NCBI RefSeq assembly: GCF_014324365.1 | Contig: NZ_QEIG01000027.1 | Location: 1-42,072, forward strand | Reading direction: 5' to 3' | DNA length: 42,072 bases | From: Algoriphagus sp. AK58 | GTDB lineage: Bacteria > Bacteroidota > Bacteroidia > Cytophagales > Cyclobacteriaceae | Shown: positions 9,394-18,060 of the stretch, one piece after another | Numbering within the stretch: position 1 is the stretch's first letter | How the letters are laid out: each line of letters begins with the position of its first letter | Made by a program: the position numbers and the translations under genes | The notes under the pieces: model-generated | Told to the model about the DNA's origin: nothing | What the model saw: only the letters and a program-made list of their open reading frames with translations | The model's database searches: none

Positions 9394-9624
9394 TTACTCG
9401 GGCCACGGGGGGATTTTTCGGGTTTTGCTGCCGGCGGCTTGTTGGAGCAGTGTTTTGATCAGCGCTTGTTCGCTTTGTAGGCGAACGACCACTTCCTTGA
9501 GTTTGCCCAATTCTTTACCCATCTGCCTTAGGTCCTCGATCAGGAGCTTAAGGAAATAAGCGATGGTAGAAAGGAGGAGCGCGATGACTCCTCCCCCAAC
9601 TGCCCAAACGTTTAATCCATCCAT
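9394..9624 (-). CDS. Small membrane protein with coiled-coil tail
   Basis: About 76 residues, starting at MDGLNVWAVGGG. One transmembrane helix (about residues 7-27, AVGGGVIALLLSTIAYFLKLL) is followed by a heptad-like helix rich in Leu, Glu and Lys (about 28-60) and a basic-proline end (KTRKIPPWPE). The chosen ATG lies inside the last codons of the DUF5675 gene in another frame (overlap 9612-9624), which argues for coupled translation and against the start four codons upstream. The architecture resembles phage spanin or holin accessory proteins, but this is only topological. Confidence 0.7.
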   Translation of the reverse strand: MDGLNVWAVGGGVIALLLSTIAYFLKLLIEDLRQMGKELGKLKEVVVRLQSEQALIKTLLQQAAGSKTRKIPPWPE

Positions 9625-10052
9625 GCGATTTGGCAACAGGCCAGGTTCAGGGCTTTGTCCGGACAGCTCCTTATCTCCAGACGAAAGGTATCCTGAGGCT
9701 GATTCGCATTTGTCAAGGCCTGCATCAGTTTGTAGAAGGCCTTCGGGGAACAGGTTCCCACGCCTTCAGACTGAATTTTTTGGACAGGAATAATCATTTG
9801 GGGCATATCCACCCTAACCACACCTTTAGGACACAGGATACTGAGAAAGTCTCCTTTATGGTCTTTTTTTAAGGATAGAAAGGGCATCTGATCCTCCTTC
9901 AGGAGAAGGTATGAACCTTCGGGAAGGCAGGAGTTTTTTGGATCTCCGGGAATTTTGGGGCTTTCCAGGGTATGGCAGATGAGTTTATCATTGATCAAGA
10001 GGCTGCCATGTGTGCTGGTGGGCCAATATTCCCTTTCCAGGATGATCTTCAT
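9612..10052 (-). CDS. DUF5675-family protein
   Basis: A 146-residue protein starting at MKIILEREYWPTSTHGSL; the longer open frame to 10160 lies within the upstream gene and is rejected. Family-like features are the opening beta-strand, LICHTLE (about residues 23-29) followed by the Pro/Gly-rich SCLPEGSYLL, which match the pattern of DUF5675 proteins found in phages and in Bacteroidota chromosomes. Their activity is not established as far as I know; a link to cell-wall or lysis functions is only suggested by neighbours. It begins 8 bp after the stop of the 10060-10806 gene and overlaps the next small membrane gene by 13 bp, so the three genes are one transcription unit. Confidence 0.75.
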   Translation of the reverse strand: MKIILEREYWPTSTHGSLLINDKLICHTLESPKIPGDPKNSCLPEGSYLLLKEDQMPFLSLKKDHKGDFLSILCPKGVVRVDMPQMIIPVQKIQSEGVGTCSPKAFYKLMQALTNANQPQDTFRLEIRSCPDKALNLACCQIAWMD

Positions 10053-10059
10053 GGCTTTA

Positions 10060-10806
10060 TCAGGAAACCACCAGGATTGTGGCGGGGTTCTGAGTAAGGT
10101 CGTAGAGGTCATACTTTGATCCATTTTCCAGCACTTGGAGGTACTCCAATGCGAGTGCAAAGAAGTGGTGTGTATCCGGAGCGGCGGGCTTTGGCAGTGT
10201 GAGTGTCAATGCCGGTTGTTCTTCGACCGAGATTGGAAGTTCGCCCGATGTCACTGCATCTGCGGAGTAGGTTGCCTCCACGAAGTTGATGCTGGCCCGG
10301 ATCAGAGAAATCCTGTAATGGGTCGTATTGACCAATGTGCGCAGGAAAGTTGCCGGTACCATTGCCGGGAAGGAAACGGTCACCTGATCAGGTCCATCCA
10401 CAATTGCCGGTTGCTTGAATATTGTGTTTTCGATGGTGGACTGCTTGGAAAACTGGAACCCTTTCATGAGTTGCATGTTTCCGAGTTCGAATTTGCGTTC
10501 TCCCCTATTGCTTTGGGCATCGGAGTAGATCACCTTGGTAGCCATGGAGTACAGTCTGTTGTGCAGACTGCCGTCGCTGGATTTGAGGGCGATGACGCGG
10601 AACGCATCTTTGAGGAATTTGGCAGCGTTTGCAGCCCGTGAGAATTCCTGGAGGTTTTCGCGGGTACGTCTGAACCGAGGGTCATTCAGGATTTTGTTTT
10701 TGGAGACACCGCCTTTTTGGCGGGCTTTGAAACCGTTTCGTCCTTTATAGAAGGTCACATCACCGATGGTCCCTTCGAGTTTTAGAAAACTTGATTGTCT
10801 TGCCAT
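10060..10806 (-). CDS. Conserved hypothetical protein, first gene of the DUF5675 cassette
   Basis: A 248-residue protein without a signal peptide or membrane helix. It opens MARQSSFLKLEGTIGDVTFY, followed by a basic stretch (YKGRNGFKARQKGGVSKNKI, about residues 20-39) and an arginine-rich helix (RFRRTRENLQEFSRA, about 44-58). These parts could contact nucleic acid or form a structural assembly. The C-terminal two thirds are beta-rich with no motif I can assign. I have the impression that this type of protein recurs beside DUF5675 genes in related bacteria, but I cannot verify that here. Upstream of the start there is no other gene for 360 bp in this direction, so the promoter probably lies at 10807-10950. 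Confidence 0.7.
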   Translation of the reverse strand: MARQSSFLKLEGTIGDVTFYKGRNGFKARQKGGVSKNKILNDPRFRRTRENLQEFSRAANAAKFLKDAFRVIALKSSDGSLHNRLYSMATKVIYSDAQSNRGERKFELGNMQLMKGFQFSKQSTIENTIFKQPAIVDGPDQVTVSFPAMVPATFLRTLVNTTHYRISLIRASINFVEATYSADAVTSGELPISVEEQPALTLTLPKPAAPDTHHFFALALEYLQVLENGSKYDLYDLTQNPATILVVS

Positions 10807-11165
10807 TGCATGTTTGTTTTAGCGTGAAACATGTCCAAATCTGAAGGCAAGGGACTGAAAATCAAACTGAATGTAGAATTGGTGGAATCTGTGGATTCTA
10901 TGAAAAAATGGAGAAAATATAGACTATATGGACTCTGTACATTCTGTGGACTTGACACCTATCGCGGGCCATCCTAAAAGTCAGCTTTACTGCAGCTTTG
11001 ATGTAGCTTTGATGCAGCTTTGATATGGCTTTGGTAGTGGGTAAGTGGGAAGAAAGGGGGTATCGGAGTTTGGAGGTTTGGGAGATTGGAAGTATGGAGG
11101 TTGGCGGGTTGTCCGGTTGTCCGGTTGTCGGGGTTCCAGGATAGTTTAGAGACTGTGGGCACAAG
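10807..11165. other. Intergenic region with a 12-bp-period minisatellite
   Basis: No gene supported. It should contain the promoter of the minus-strand DUF5675 cassette. At 10991-11033 there are four near-copies of agctttgatgt/c spaced about 12 bp apart. From 11047 to 11140 the octamer repeat starts (gtttggga, gtatggag, then gttgtccg). The two open frames on the minus strand are translations of these repeats. Confidence 0.6.
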
Positions 11166-13345
11166 CAGGCGGAGTGTTTTTTACCGCAAAGAACTCCAAG
11201 ATTTAAGTTGATCAGAGGTTTAGCTCTTTCGGAACTTCATTCCTTGATTCTTTGATTGAGCTTTTCAAGGCCGCAAAGAAAAAAGCTGAAGCTTTTTTGA
11301 GTAACAGATAGCGGAGGTTGTCGGGTTGTCCAGTTGTCGAAAGATCCAGTCCAGCTTTTGGAGAAGCAGGACAACTTGGTGGGTTGCCGTTAGTGGTGAC
11401 ACTCACGGAGACGAAAAGTGTCTGGAAGTCAATGTTTTCGCGTTGTCAAGTTGTCGGGTTGTCGACAGATTGAGTCCAGCTTCTGGAGAAGTAGGACAAC
11501 TTGGTGAGTTGCTGTGGGTGGTGACACTCACGGAGGCGAAAAAGTGTCTGGAAGTCAATGTTGTCGCGTTGTCAGGTTGTCGGGTTGTCGACAGATTGAG
11601 TCCAGCTTCTGGAGAAGTAGGACAACTTGGTGGGTTGCCGTGAGTGATGACACTCCCGGCGGCGAAAAAGTGTCTGGTAGTCAATGTTGTCGGGTTGTCG
11701 ACAGATAGGGTCCAGCTTCTGGAGAAGCAGGACAACCGTTGCTGATAAAAGCTGTGAGTGGTGACACTCACAGCGGCGAAGTGTGGACAATCACGGAGGC
11801 GAAGCCACTAATTTTCCTCAAGTTTTTATGGGACAAAGTGGGACTGGTTGGGACAAACTATCAGGGGAAATGGGGTTGGCAAGGAGTATGGAGGTTTGGG
11901 AGTTTGGAGGTTGTCGGGTTGTCCAGTTGTCGGGTTTTCAAGTTGTTCTGGTGTCCAGTTGCCGACAGATAGGGTCCAGCTTCTGGAGAAGCAGGACAAC
12001 TAGGTGAGTTGCCGTGAGTGATGACACTCACGGAGGCGAAGAAGCAGGACAACTGGCATTCCAAATGTCGAGGAACGGAAAATCGTTATGACCCTGTAGG
12101 GGTCCAACATTTCAATAGCCGGGGGTTTTAACCCCCGGATTTTAGAATGCGATTGATTTCAGCGCTGGTATAAGGTCATGATTTGGAAAACAATGCATGG
12201 TACCAGCGCAATGGAAAAGAGGTATGGGAGTTAGGAAGAATGGGAGTTAGGAAGTATGGAGGTTGTCGGGTTGTCGAGTTGTCCAGTTGTCGGGTTGTAG
12301 ACGGATAGGGTCCAGCTTCTGGAGAAGCAGGACAACTTGGTGAGTTGCCATGAGTGGTGACACTCACGGAGGCGAAAAGTGTCTGGAAGTCAATGTTGTC
12401 GCGTTGTCAGGTTGTCGGGTTGTCGACAGATAGGGTCCAGCTTCTGGAGAAGCAGGACAACCGTTGCTGATAAAAGCTGTGAGTGGTGACACTCACAGCG
12501 GCGAAGTGTGGACAATCACGGAGGCGAAGTGTGGACAATCACGGAGGCGAAGCCACTAATTTTCCTCAAGTTCTTATGGGACAAAGTGGGACTGGTTGGG
12601 ACAAACTATCAGGGGAAATGGGATTGGCAAGGAGTATGGAGGTTTGGGAGTTTGGAGGTTGTCGGGTTGTCCAGTTGTCGGGTTGTAGACGGATAGGGTC
12701 CAGCTTCTGGAGAAGTAGGACAACTTGGTGGGTTGCCGTGAGTGATGTCACTCCCGGCGGCGAAAAAGTGTCTGGTAGTCAATGTTGTCGGGTTGTCGAC
12801 AGATAGGGTCCAGCTTCTGGAGAAGCAGGACAAGCGTTGCTGATAAAAGCTGTGAGTGGTGACACTCACAGCGGCGAAGTGTGGACAATCACGGAGGCGA
12901 AGCCACTAATTTTCCTCAAGTTTTTATGGGACAAAGTGGGACTGGTTGGGACAAACTATCATGGGAAATGGGGTTGGCAAGGAGTATGGAGGTTTGGGAG
13001 TTTGGAGGTTGTCGGGTTGTCCAGTTGTCGGGTTGGCGACAGATGGGGTCCAGCTTCTGGAGAAGTAGGACAACTTGGTGAGTTGCCGTGAGTGATGACA
13101 CTCACGGAGGCGAAAAGTGTCTGGAAGTCAATGTTGTCGCGTTGTCAGGTTGTCGGGTTGTCGACAGATAGGGTCCAGCTTCTGGAGAAGCAGGACAACC
13201 GTTGCTGATAAAAGCTGTGAGTGGTGACACTCACGGAGGTGAAAAGTGTCTGGAAGTCAATGTTTTCGCGTTGTCAGGTTGTCGGGTTGTCGACAGATTG
13301 AGTCCAGCTTCTGGAGAAGCAGGACAACAGTGACTTACGGCAAAT
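11166..13345. repeat. Intergenic octamer/hairpin repeat array, block 4 (largest)
   Basis: About 2.2 kb of stacked repeats. The edge module at 11219-11310 matches window positions 1-100. At least ten copies of the hairpin pair follow (first-type hairpins near 11347, 11472, 11598, 11709, 11976, 12308, 12436, 12698, 12808, 13047, 13171 and 13302). A larger unit of about 150 bp containing ccactaattttcctcaag and gggacaaagtgggactggtt occurs three times (from about 11781, 12529 and 12879), each flowing into the octamers. At 12506-12550 the phrase gtgtggacaatcacggaggc is directly doubled. In some copies both arms of the second hairpin change together. A near-unique stretch at about 12060-12190 interrupts the array (palindrome gggggttttaaccccc). 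No coding sequence supported. Confidence 0.88.
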
Positions 13346-13507
13346 GGCGCAAAACGGTGGACTTGCTCCAAAACGGGCAACAAGCATTCGTTTACCACCT
13401 ACTTCAAAAAAATCAACTCCAGGAATCAGTTCATCCAGATAGAATTGATGTTGGTCATTTTTCTTGGCAGAAGAGAATTTATCCTGTTAGGATTCGGAAA
13501 AAAAGCT

Positions 13508-16072
13508 ATGGGATTTCTTGTTCGCCTTCCGCTAGTTCAATTCTCTATAAGTGATGAATCTGATATTTATTCAAATTGGAATTATATCCTAGAAGCAATT
13601 TCATTATCCAGCGATTCATTTTACAAATCAATTAGGAATAAATATCCCGATCAATTGAGCAAGCGGGAAAGAATCACCTTATACAAATACCTTTTACGAG
13701 GAAAGTATAGACCCACTCCATTCGGCCTATGGGCAGGAACTGGAATTGGCAAATGGGAAGAGGGAAAACTTGAATCCCTATATGAAAATAAAACCCTGAT
13801 CCAGAAAGAGATCAAAAAAGAAAGTATAAGTGAAACTGAACTCAAGGTTTGTCTAAATCCAAGTTTGGAAAAATGGGGGGATGGATGGAAATTCTGGAAT
13901 TTTGATTTTGAAAAGGAAGTATGGAGGTACTCTAAAGTTATTGACAACCTATTAGTTCAACGAATCAGAGAATTATCTCTAAAGGAAATATTTTTTGAGA
14001 AAATAGATTTCAAGAAAGCTTTTCCTGAATTAGCATGTAATCAGGTTGATGAACTTTGGGAATACATAGTTAATACACAACTTGTCATACCATGCAAGGG
14101 GAATGTCCATATCTTAAGGAAACAGCAAAATAAGATTAGCCATAAAGATGTTTTTATTACTAATAGGTTCAAGCTTGAAAAACAGATAAAAAATCAGCTA
14201 GATAATTTCTTAGATGAAATTGACAGTATCGCTGTATTTCAAAAGCGTGAATTGTTGGAAGAACTTAAAGCACTACTTTTTGAATACTTTGATGACAGGT
14301 TTGTCCCTCTTCAATTCTTATGGACTATTATTCCTTATCTTAATTTAGATGGAAATAATCCGAAAACAAAAAATGAAAATAATATACCTAAAAAGAACTG
14401 GAATGGGATTTCTCATATTGATTTGAAGAAGGAATATTTTAACCTAGAAATTAAAAATAAAGAAATCCAGCATAAGCAGGTCTTATTTCGATGTTTGAAG
14501 GATGGGAGGATTCTGATCGACAATATTGTGTACAACAGACCTTTTGTGTATTCGGGAAGATTTAGCTATCAAAAAGAAATACAATCCTTTTTTCAAGAAC
14601 AAAAATCAAAAGCCGATGGTGTAATCTATGCAGACGTGCTACTATTTGAAGGAGAAAAGGAAAATTTTATCAGTAATCATATCAATCTATTCTCCTATTG
14701 TATTAATGTACTGTCGGAATCTAGTTCTGAATATGAATTTGATTTAAAAAACCTCCACATAGGGATCGTAGATGACCAAATAAAGTTATACTCTTCAAGA
14801 TTAGAGAAAGAGGTAATCCCAGTAATTCAACATCCCCTAAATCCGGATTTTATCAGTCATCCCCTTTGTAGAATCTTATGGGAAGTTTCGCATCAATACT
14901 CCTATAAACCCATTTTCTATGTTGATTCCATGTATGTTACTGCTGACTATTTGCCACAGATCAATTGGGGGCAAATTATCATTCAGCCGAAAAGGTGGCT
15001 TATCCGAAAAACAGAAAATGACAAAAGCCAGCCAAGCCTCAGGGAATATCTTGAGCAAAAGAAAGTCCCAAATCGGGTACTTATCGGTAACCTGGATCAA
15101 GAGCTTCTTTTGGATTTAGGTAATCCTACTGATTTTGAGATATTGGAAAAAGAATTGGAGAAAAAAAGAGTATTAACCCTAACGGAATGCTTATGGATAA
15201 ATGATGAAGATAAAACTTCAGAAAACCTTGAAAAAATTTTTCCCCAATATATTTGGGGCAAGCCGTCTGGTGAAAATAAAGAAATTGAAACTTTAAAATT
15301 GCCTGTTAACCTAGCCTGTATCGATGAGGGAGGAAACTGGGTCTATTTCAGGATCTTTTTAATCCCTGATTTCCATAGGAAAAGGCTAACTGTATTCCTT
15401 CAATCTCTTTCTAAGGTATTAGAGAAAGACGCACTTGATTTTTTTTACCTGTACTATTTCTGTGATAGACCAGAAATAAGACTTCGAATCAAATGTTTAA
15501 GAGTTTTAGACAAGGAGAAAATCCGCAAAATTATTTATGAAATATTTTTTGATTTCTCAGAAAGTACCGGGATTAAGGAGTCCCAGTATTTTCCGGAAAT
15601 AGGAAAATTCAGTTCAGAAGGATTAGAAATTTCTGAACACCTATTTTGCCTTGAATCAAAATTAGTTGCCAACTTAATACCCGAGGGTATAAACGAAAAA
15701 CTAAGCTTGGTTGTGGGAATTGGGCTTGAGATTTTCCGTGGATTGAAAATTGAAAGGACATTACTTAAAAAATCAAAAACCTCAAGTTTAAAGGAAAATA
15801 GGTTCCCTGTTTTTAAAGAGGGAAATAAATTCAATATGAATTACTTCGAGACGCATGTCTCTGAGGAATGGAGATTTCATTATTATTCCAAAATAAAAAC
15901 CCACCCTTGGTCAGCGAATACCGATAAGGCTTCCTTTTTGGGCGGAAACCACTTTCATCTATTGATTAACCGGGTATTTTTAGATCAGGCTTCTGAATTT
16001 GAAGAATTGGCTTTTGACCTCTTAAGCAAGCAGCTTAGGAAAACGATTTTTAAGTTAAGAGAAGATCTGTAA
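13508..16072 (+). CDS. Lantibiotic dehydratase, single-chain LanB-like protein
   Basis: An 854-residue LanB-like enzyme, which in characterised class I lanthipeptide systems glutamylates Ser/Thr of a precursor using Glu-tRNA and then eliminates glutamate. The start is MGFLVRLPLVQFS, which fits the short strand before the RTPLLP-like motif of the family; a longer frame from 13445 is less natural. The diagnostic motif RPTPFGLWAG lies at about residues 68-77. The C-terminal part (from about 610, NWVYFRIFLIP, then FFYLYYFCDRPEIRLRIKC) matches the 'thiopeptide-type bacteriocin biosynthesis' elimination domain, so both halves are fused. It is shorter than NisB (about 990). No LanC cyclase, transporter or leader-peptide gene adjoins it. 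AT-rich, unlike the GC-rich SusC operon. It ends with zero spacing against the convergent LytTR gene. Confidence 0.88.
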   Translation: MGFLVRLPLVQFSISDESDIYSNWNYILEAISLSSDSFYKSIRNKYPDQLSKRERITLYKYLLRGKYRPTPFGLWAGTGIGKWEEGKLESLYENKTLIQKEIKKESISETELKVCLNPSLEKWGDGWKFWNFDFEKEVWRYSKVIDNLLVQRIRELSLKEIFFEKIDFKKAFPELACNQVDELWEYIVNTQLVIPCKGNVHILRKQQNKISHKDVFITNRFKLEKQIKNQLDNFLDEIDSIAVFQKRELLEELKALLFEYFDDRFVPLQFLWTIIPYLNLDGNNPKTKNENNIPKKNWNGISHIDLKKEYFNLEIKNKEIQHKQVLFRCLKDGRILIDNIVYNRPFVYSGRFSYQKEIQSFFQEQKSKADGVIYADVLLFEGEKENFISNHINLFSYCINVLSESSSEYEFDLKNLHIGIVDDQIKLYSSRLEKEVIPVIQHPLNPDFISHPLCRILWEVSHQYSYKPIFYVDSMYVTADYLPQINWGQIIIQPKRWLIRKTENDKSQPSLREYLEQKKVPNRVLIGNLDQELLLDLGNPTDFEILEKELEKKRVLTLTECLWINDEDKTSENLEKIFPQYIWGKPSGENKEIETLKLPVNLACIDEGGNWVYFRIFLIPDFHRKRLTVFLQSLSKVLEKDALDFFYLYYFCDRPEIRLRIKCLRVLDKEKIRKIIYEIFFDFSESTGIKESQYFPEIGKFSSEGLEISEHLFCLESKLVANLIPEGINEKLSLVVGIGLEIFRGLKIERTLLKKSKTSSLKENRFPVFKEGNKFNMNYFETHVSEEWRFHYYSKIKTHPWSANTDKASFLGGNHFHLLINRVFLDQASEFEELAFDLLSKQLRKTIFKLREDL

Positions 16073-16798
16073 TCAAAGTAATGACCTCCCTTTCAAAATT
16101 TTATTCAGGTCATTATAGAAAGTCCTACCAATGGGAATTGGAGTGCCCGATTTCAACACTACTCTATCGGTAAACATGCTTTTTAATTCATTAATGTTGA
16201 CGGCATAAGATTTATGCGTGCGCTGAAAGTCTAAGGCGGGAAGTACTTCTAAAAGAGATTTCAAGGAAACTTGGTATAGGTATTTTCTATCCGCAGTATG
16301 AATTTCGGAGTAATTTCCCTCCTGTTTGATGAATTGAATGTCATAAATATCTACAATTGAGAAAGAGTTACTTCCATTTTCAGGAATGAATAATAGGTTC
16401 TTCTTGATTACAATTTCATTTACCGCAGCAATTGCCACATTGGAATCTCTTGTTTTATTCAATGCTGTAATTAATTCGGGATAATTCACGGGCTTTCTAA
16501 CAAAATCGATGGCATTTACTTTAAAGCTCTCATAACCATATTTATCATGGGCAGAGCAAATAATTACCGGAATGCCCAATGATTCTACCAGTGACGCCAA
16601 TTGTAACCCATTCATTTTATCCATAATGATATCCGTGATTAAAATATCGGCGGATTTATTTCTAAGAAGATCCAAGCCTTTGATGGGATCAGTTTCTGCG
16701 AAACCCACATCAAAAAATTCCGTCATTTCTATCCAAAATTTTAGAACATTCAACCCATCCGGGTCATCGTCGATTATTCCAACTTTAATTCTTTCCAT
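16073..16798 (-). CDS. LytTR-family response regulator
   Basis: A 241-residue regulator. The receiver domain carries acidic residues (GIIDDDPDG), phosphoacceptor Asp56 in LITDIIMD and Lys in FVRKPVNYPEL. From about residue 140 a LytTR DNA-binding domain follows (IQFIKQEGNYSEIHT, later FQRTHKSYAVNIN and IPIGRTFYNDL). Members bind DNA through a beta-fold and usually regulate peptide, quorum or cell-surface genes. Its start overlaps the end of the kinase gene by 14 bp, so kinase and regulator are co-expressed. Its stop codon (16073-16075) directly follows the last base of the convergent LanB-like gene, so the two transcripts must overlap. Confidence 0.92.
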   Translation of the reverse strand: MERIKVGIIDDDPDGLNVLKFWIEMTEFFDVGFAETDPIKGLDLLRNKSADILITDIIMDKMNGLQLASLVESLGIPVIICSAHDKYGYESFKVNAIDFVRKPVNYPELITALNKTRDSNVAIAAVNEIVIKKNLLFIPENGSNSFSIVDIYDIQFIKQEGNYSEIHTADRKYLYQVSLKSLLEVLPALDFQRTHKSYAVNINELKSMFTDRVVLKSGTPIPIGRTFYNDLNKILKGRSLL

Positions 16799-17867
16799 AG
16801 TATATTATTAAAAAGGTTGAAAATTCATGATTTGAGCTGGAATAGGTTAAACTTGCTTTATCGCCATATTTATGTTTTAGGATTTTCAATAGTGTTGATA
16901 ATCCATGGCCTGATCTTGGCAAGTTTTTAGCTAAATCAATTTTATTAACCGTATAGCAGACTAAAATTTTTTCTCCCCCAGGTGATTCTTCAAGATTGAC
17001 ATGAAACACAGGTTGTTCATTTTTTGAATTACATACCCCGTATTTCAGGATGTTTTCCATCAGGGTTCCAAGTAAAAGCCTTGGAACTTCCACGAGTTCA
17101 AAAGGGAGGTTTTGCTTTAGTTCGAGGTTGATGAAACATTTCTTTTTGCTTCGGTGAAGGCATGCCAAAAAGTTTTTAAGGAATTCGATCTCATCGGAGA
17201 GAAAATGGGGTTCTTCCACATTTTTGTAGGATTGTTTCATCAAATTTGAAAATGCACCTATTTGATGAAATAGATCGGTAGAAAAAAGGATAGACTGGCC
17301 GGCGATACTATTTAGGGTATTCAATACAAAATGTGGACTTAAGGTAAGCTGTTCATGAGCAATTTTCAGATGTGACAAAGACATATCCGTCTCATGAATT
17401 TTTTTCATGGCTATTACTATTTCACGTAACATCCATAAAATAAAAATGAAGAATCCAAACTGGAGGGTTCGAAGGATCTCGAATATTATTTCTTCACGAA
17501 AACCACTATAAATCGACCCCCAAAAGAAAATGATCAACAAATGTTTGATTGACGCAATCATTACAAAGATGGTGATCAATTCGACCTGAACCTCAAAAAA
17601 TGAACCTCTTGATTTTATTCCCGGGAAATATCGGAAAAACAAAAAAGTAATGAGCGGAACTCCCCCTATAAAATTAAAAACAGGAAAGAAGAAATCGGAT
17701 ATTTCCTGAAATAAGAAAAGGGTAGCAATCAGATCGAACAGGAAATAAACTGACCAAAAGATAAAAATATACCATCTGGGTTTCTCAAAAATCAACTGGA
17801 TCAGATCAGAAATCCTTTCAAACTTGTAGTTGGTCAATCTTTTTTGAAATGGGGTGATGCTTATCAT
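16785..17867 (-). CDS. LytS/YpdA-type sensor histidine kinase
   Basis: A 360-residue membrane kinase, started at MISITPFQKRL. Four hydrophobic segments (about residues 31-55, 66-80, 96-118 and 135-152) form the input domain without a large periplasmic loop. The phosphoacceptor box HEQLTLSPHFVLNTLNS (His at about 179) and the N box (LMENILKYGV) and G box (SGHGLSTLLKIL) are those of the His_kinase/HATPase LytS group. The N-box Asn is kept. This subgroup commonly senses small hydrophobic or peptide signals within the membrane. It is the first gene of the regulatory pair; its promoter lies in 17868-18000, overlapped on the other strand by a small ORF. Confidence 0.9.
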   Translation of the reverse strand: MISITPFQKRLTNYKFERISDLIQLIFEKPRWYIFIFWSVYFLFDLIATLFLFQEISDFFFPVFNFIGGVPLITFLFFRYFPGIKSRGSFFEVQVELITIFVMIASIKHLLIIFFWGSIYSGFREEIIFEILRTLQFGFFIFILWMLREIVIAMKKIHETDMSLSHLKIAHEQLTLSPHFVLNTLNSIAGQSILFSTDLFHQIGAFSNLMKQSYKNVEEPHFLSDEIEFLKNFLACLHRSKKKCFINLELKQNLPFELVEVPRLLLGTLMENILKYGVCNSKNEQPVFHVNLEESPGGEKILVCYTVNKIDLAKNLPRSGHGLSTLLKILKHKYGDKASLTYSSSNHEFSTFLIIYYGKN

Positions 17868-17890
17868 AGCTTTAAAAGAAAAAAAAGAAC

Positions 17891-18028
17891 ATGGCACAGG
17901 TACAAACGATGAAGCCGGATATCGAGCACTTTGAGGTAAAAAGAAGTGTCAATCCGGACCAGAAGAGGGGAAAAACCACCACAAGTTTTTTCCGAGAGTG
18001 CTTACCTCCTTTTACCAGAGTCAGGTAA
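17891..18028 (+). CDS. Candidate small peptide gene (45 codons), possible RiPP precursor
   Basis: ATG at 17891 to TAA at 18026-18028. The N-terminal part is charged and leader-like (MAQVQTMKPDIEHFEVKRS). The C-terminal part is KTTTSFFREC followed by LPPFTRVR, with three Thr, one Ser and a single Cys within ten residues, the residue types a LanB-like enzyme and thioether chemistry would use. A terminator follows 33 bp later on the same strand, suggesting a real plus-strand transcript. A second tiny frame (18040-18084, 14 codons ending GTDGTVCF) overlaps that terminator. It lacks a GG cleavage site and a clear FNLD-type motif, and it overlaps the likely kinase promoter. I found no homolog from memory; it may be chance. 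Confidence 0.3.
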   Translation: MAQVQTMKPDIEHFEVKRSVNPDQKRGKTTTSFFRECLPPFTRVR

Positions 18029-18060
18029 GCTAAAATTGGATGATGGCTAACCATCAAGGT

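Noticed and set aside
9612..10160. DUF5675 protein starting at 10160
   Set aside because: The first 36 residues lie in the coding region of the upstream gene in another frame; MKIILEREY at 10052 is the natural start 8 bp after that gene's stop.
11212..13101. Numerous open frames of 60-120 codons on both strands in the repeat blocks (also at 1-820, 5350-5663 and 7700-8560), with peptides rich in TTRQPDN or VVGLSSC
   Set aside because: They are translations of the 8-bp and hairpin repeats in several frames of both strands. Composition is low-complexity and copy number follows the DNA repeat, not a protein.
17872..18057. Minus-strand 61-codon frame rich in Phe and Cys
   Set aside because: It overlaps the kinase start and promoter, ends in a poly-Phe from an A/T run, and has no coding-like composition.
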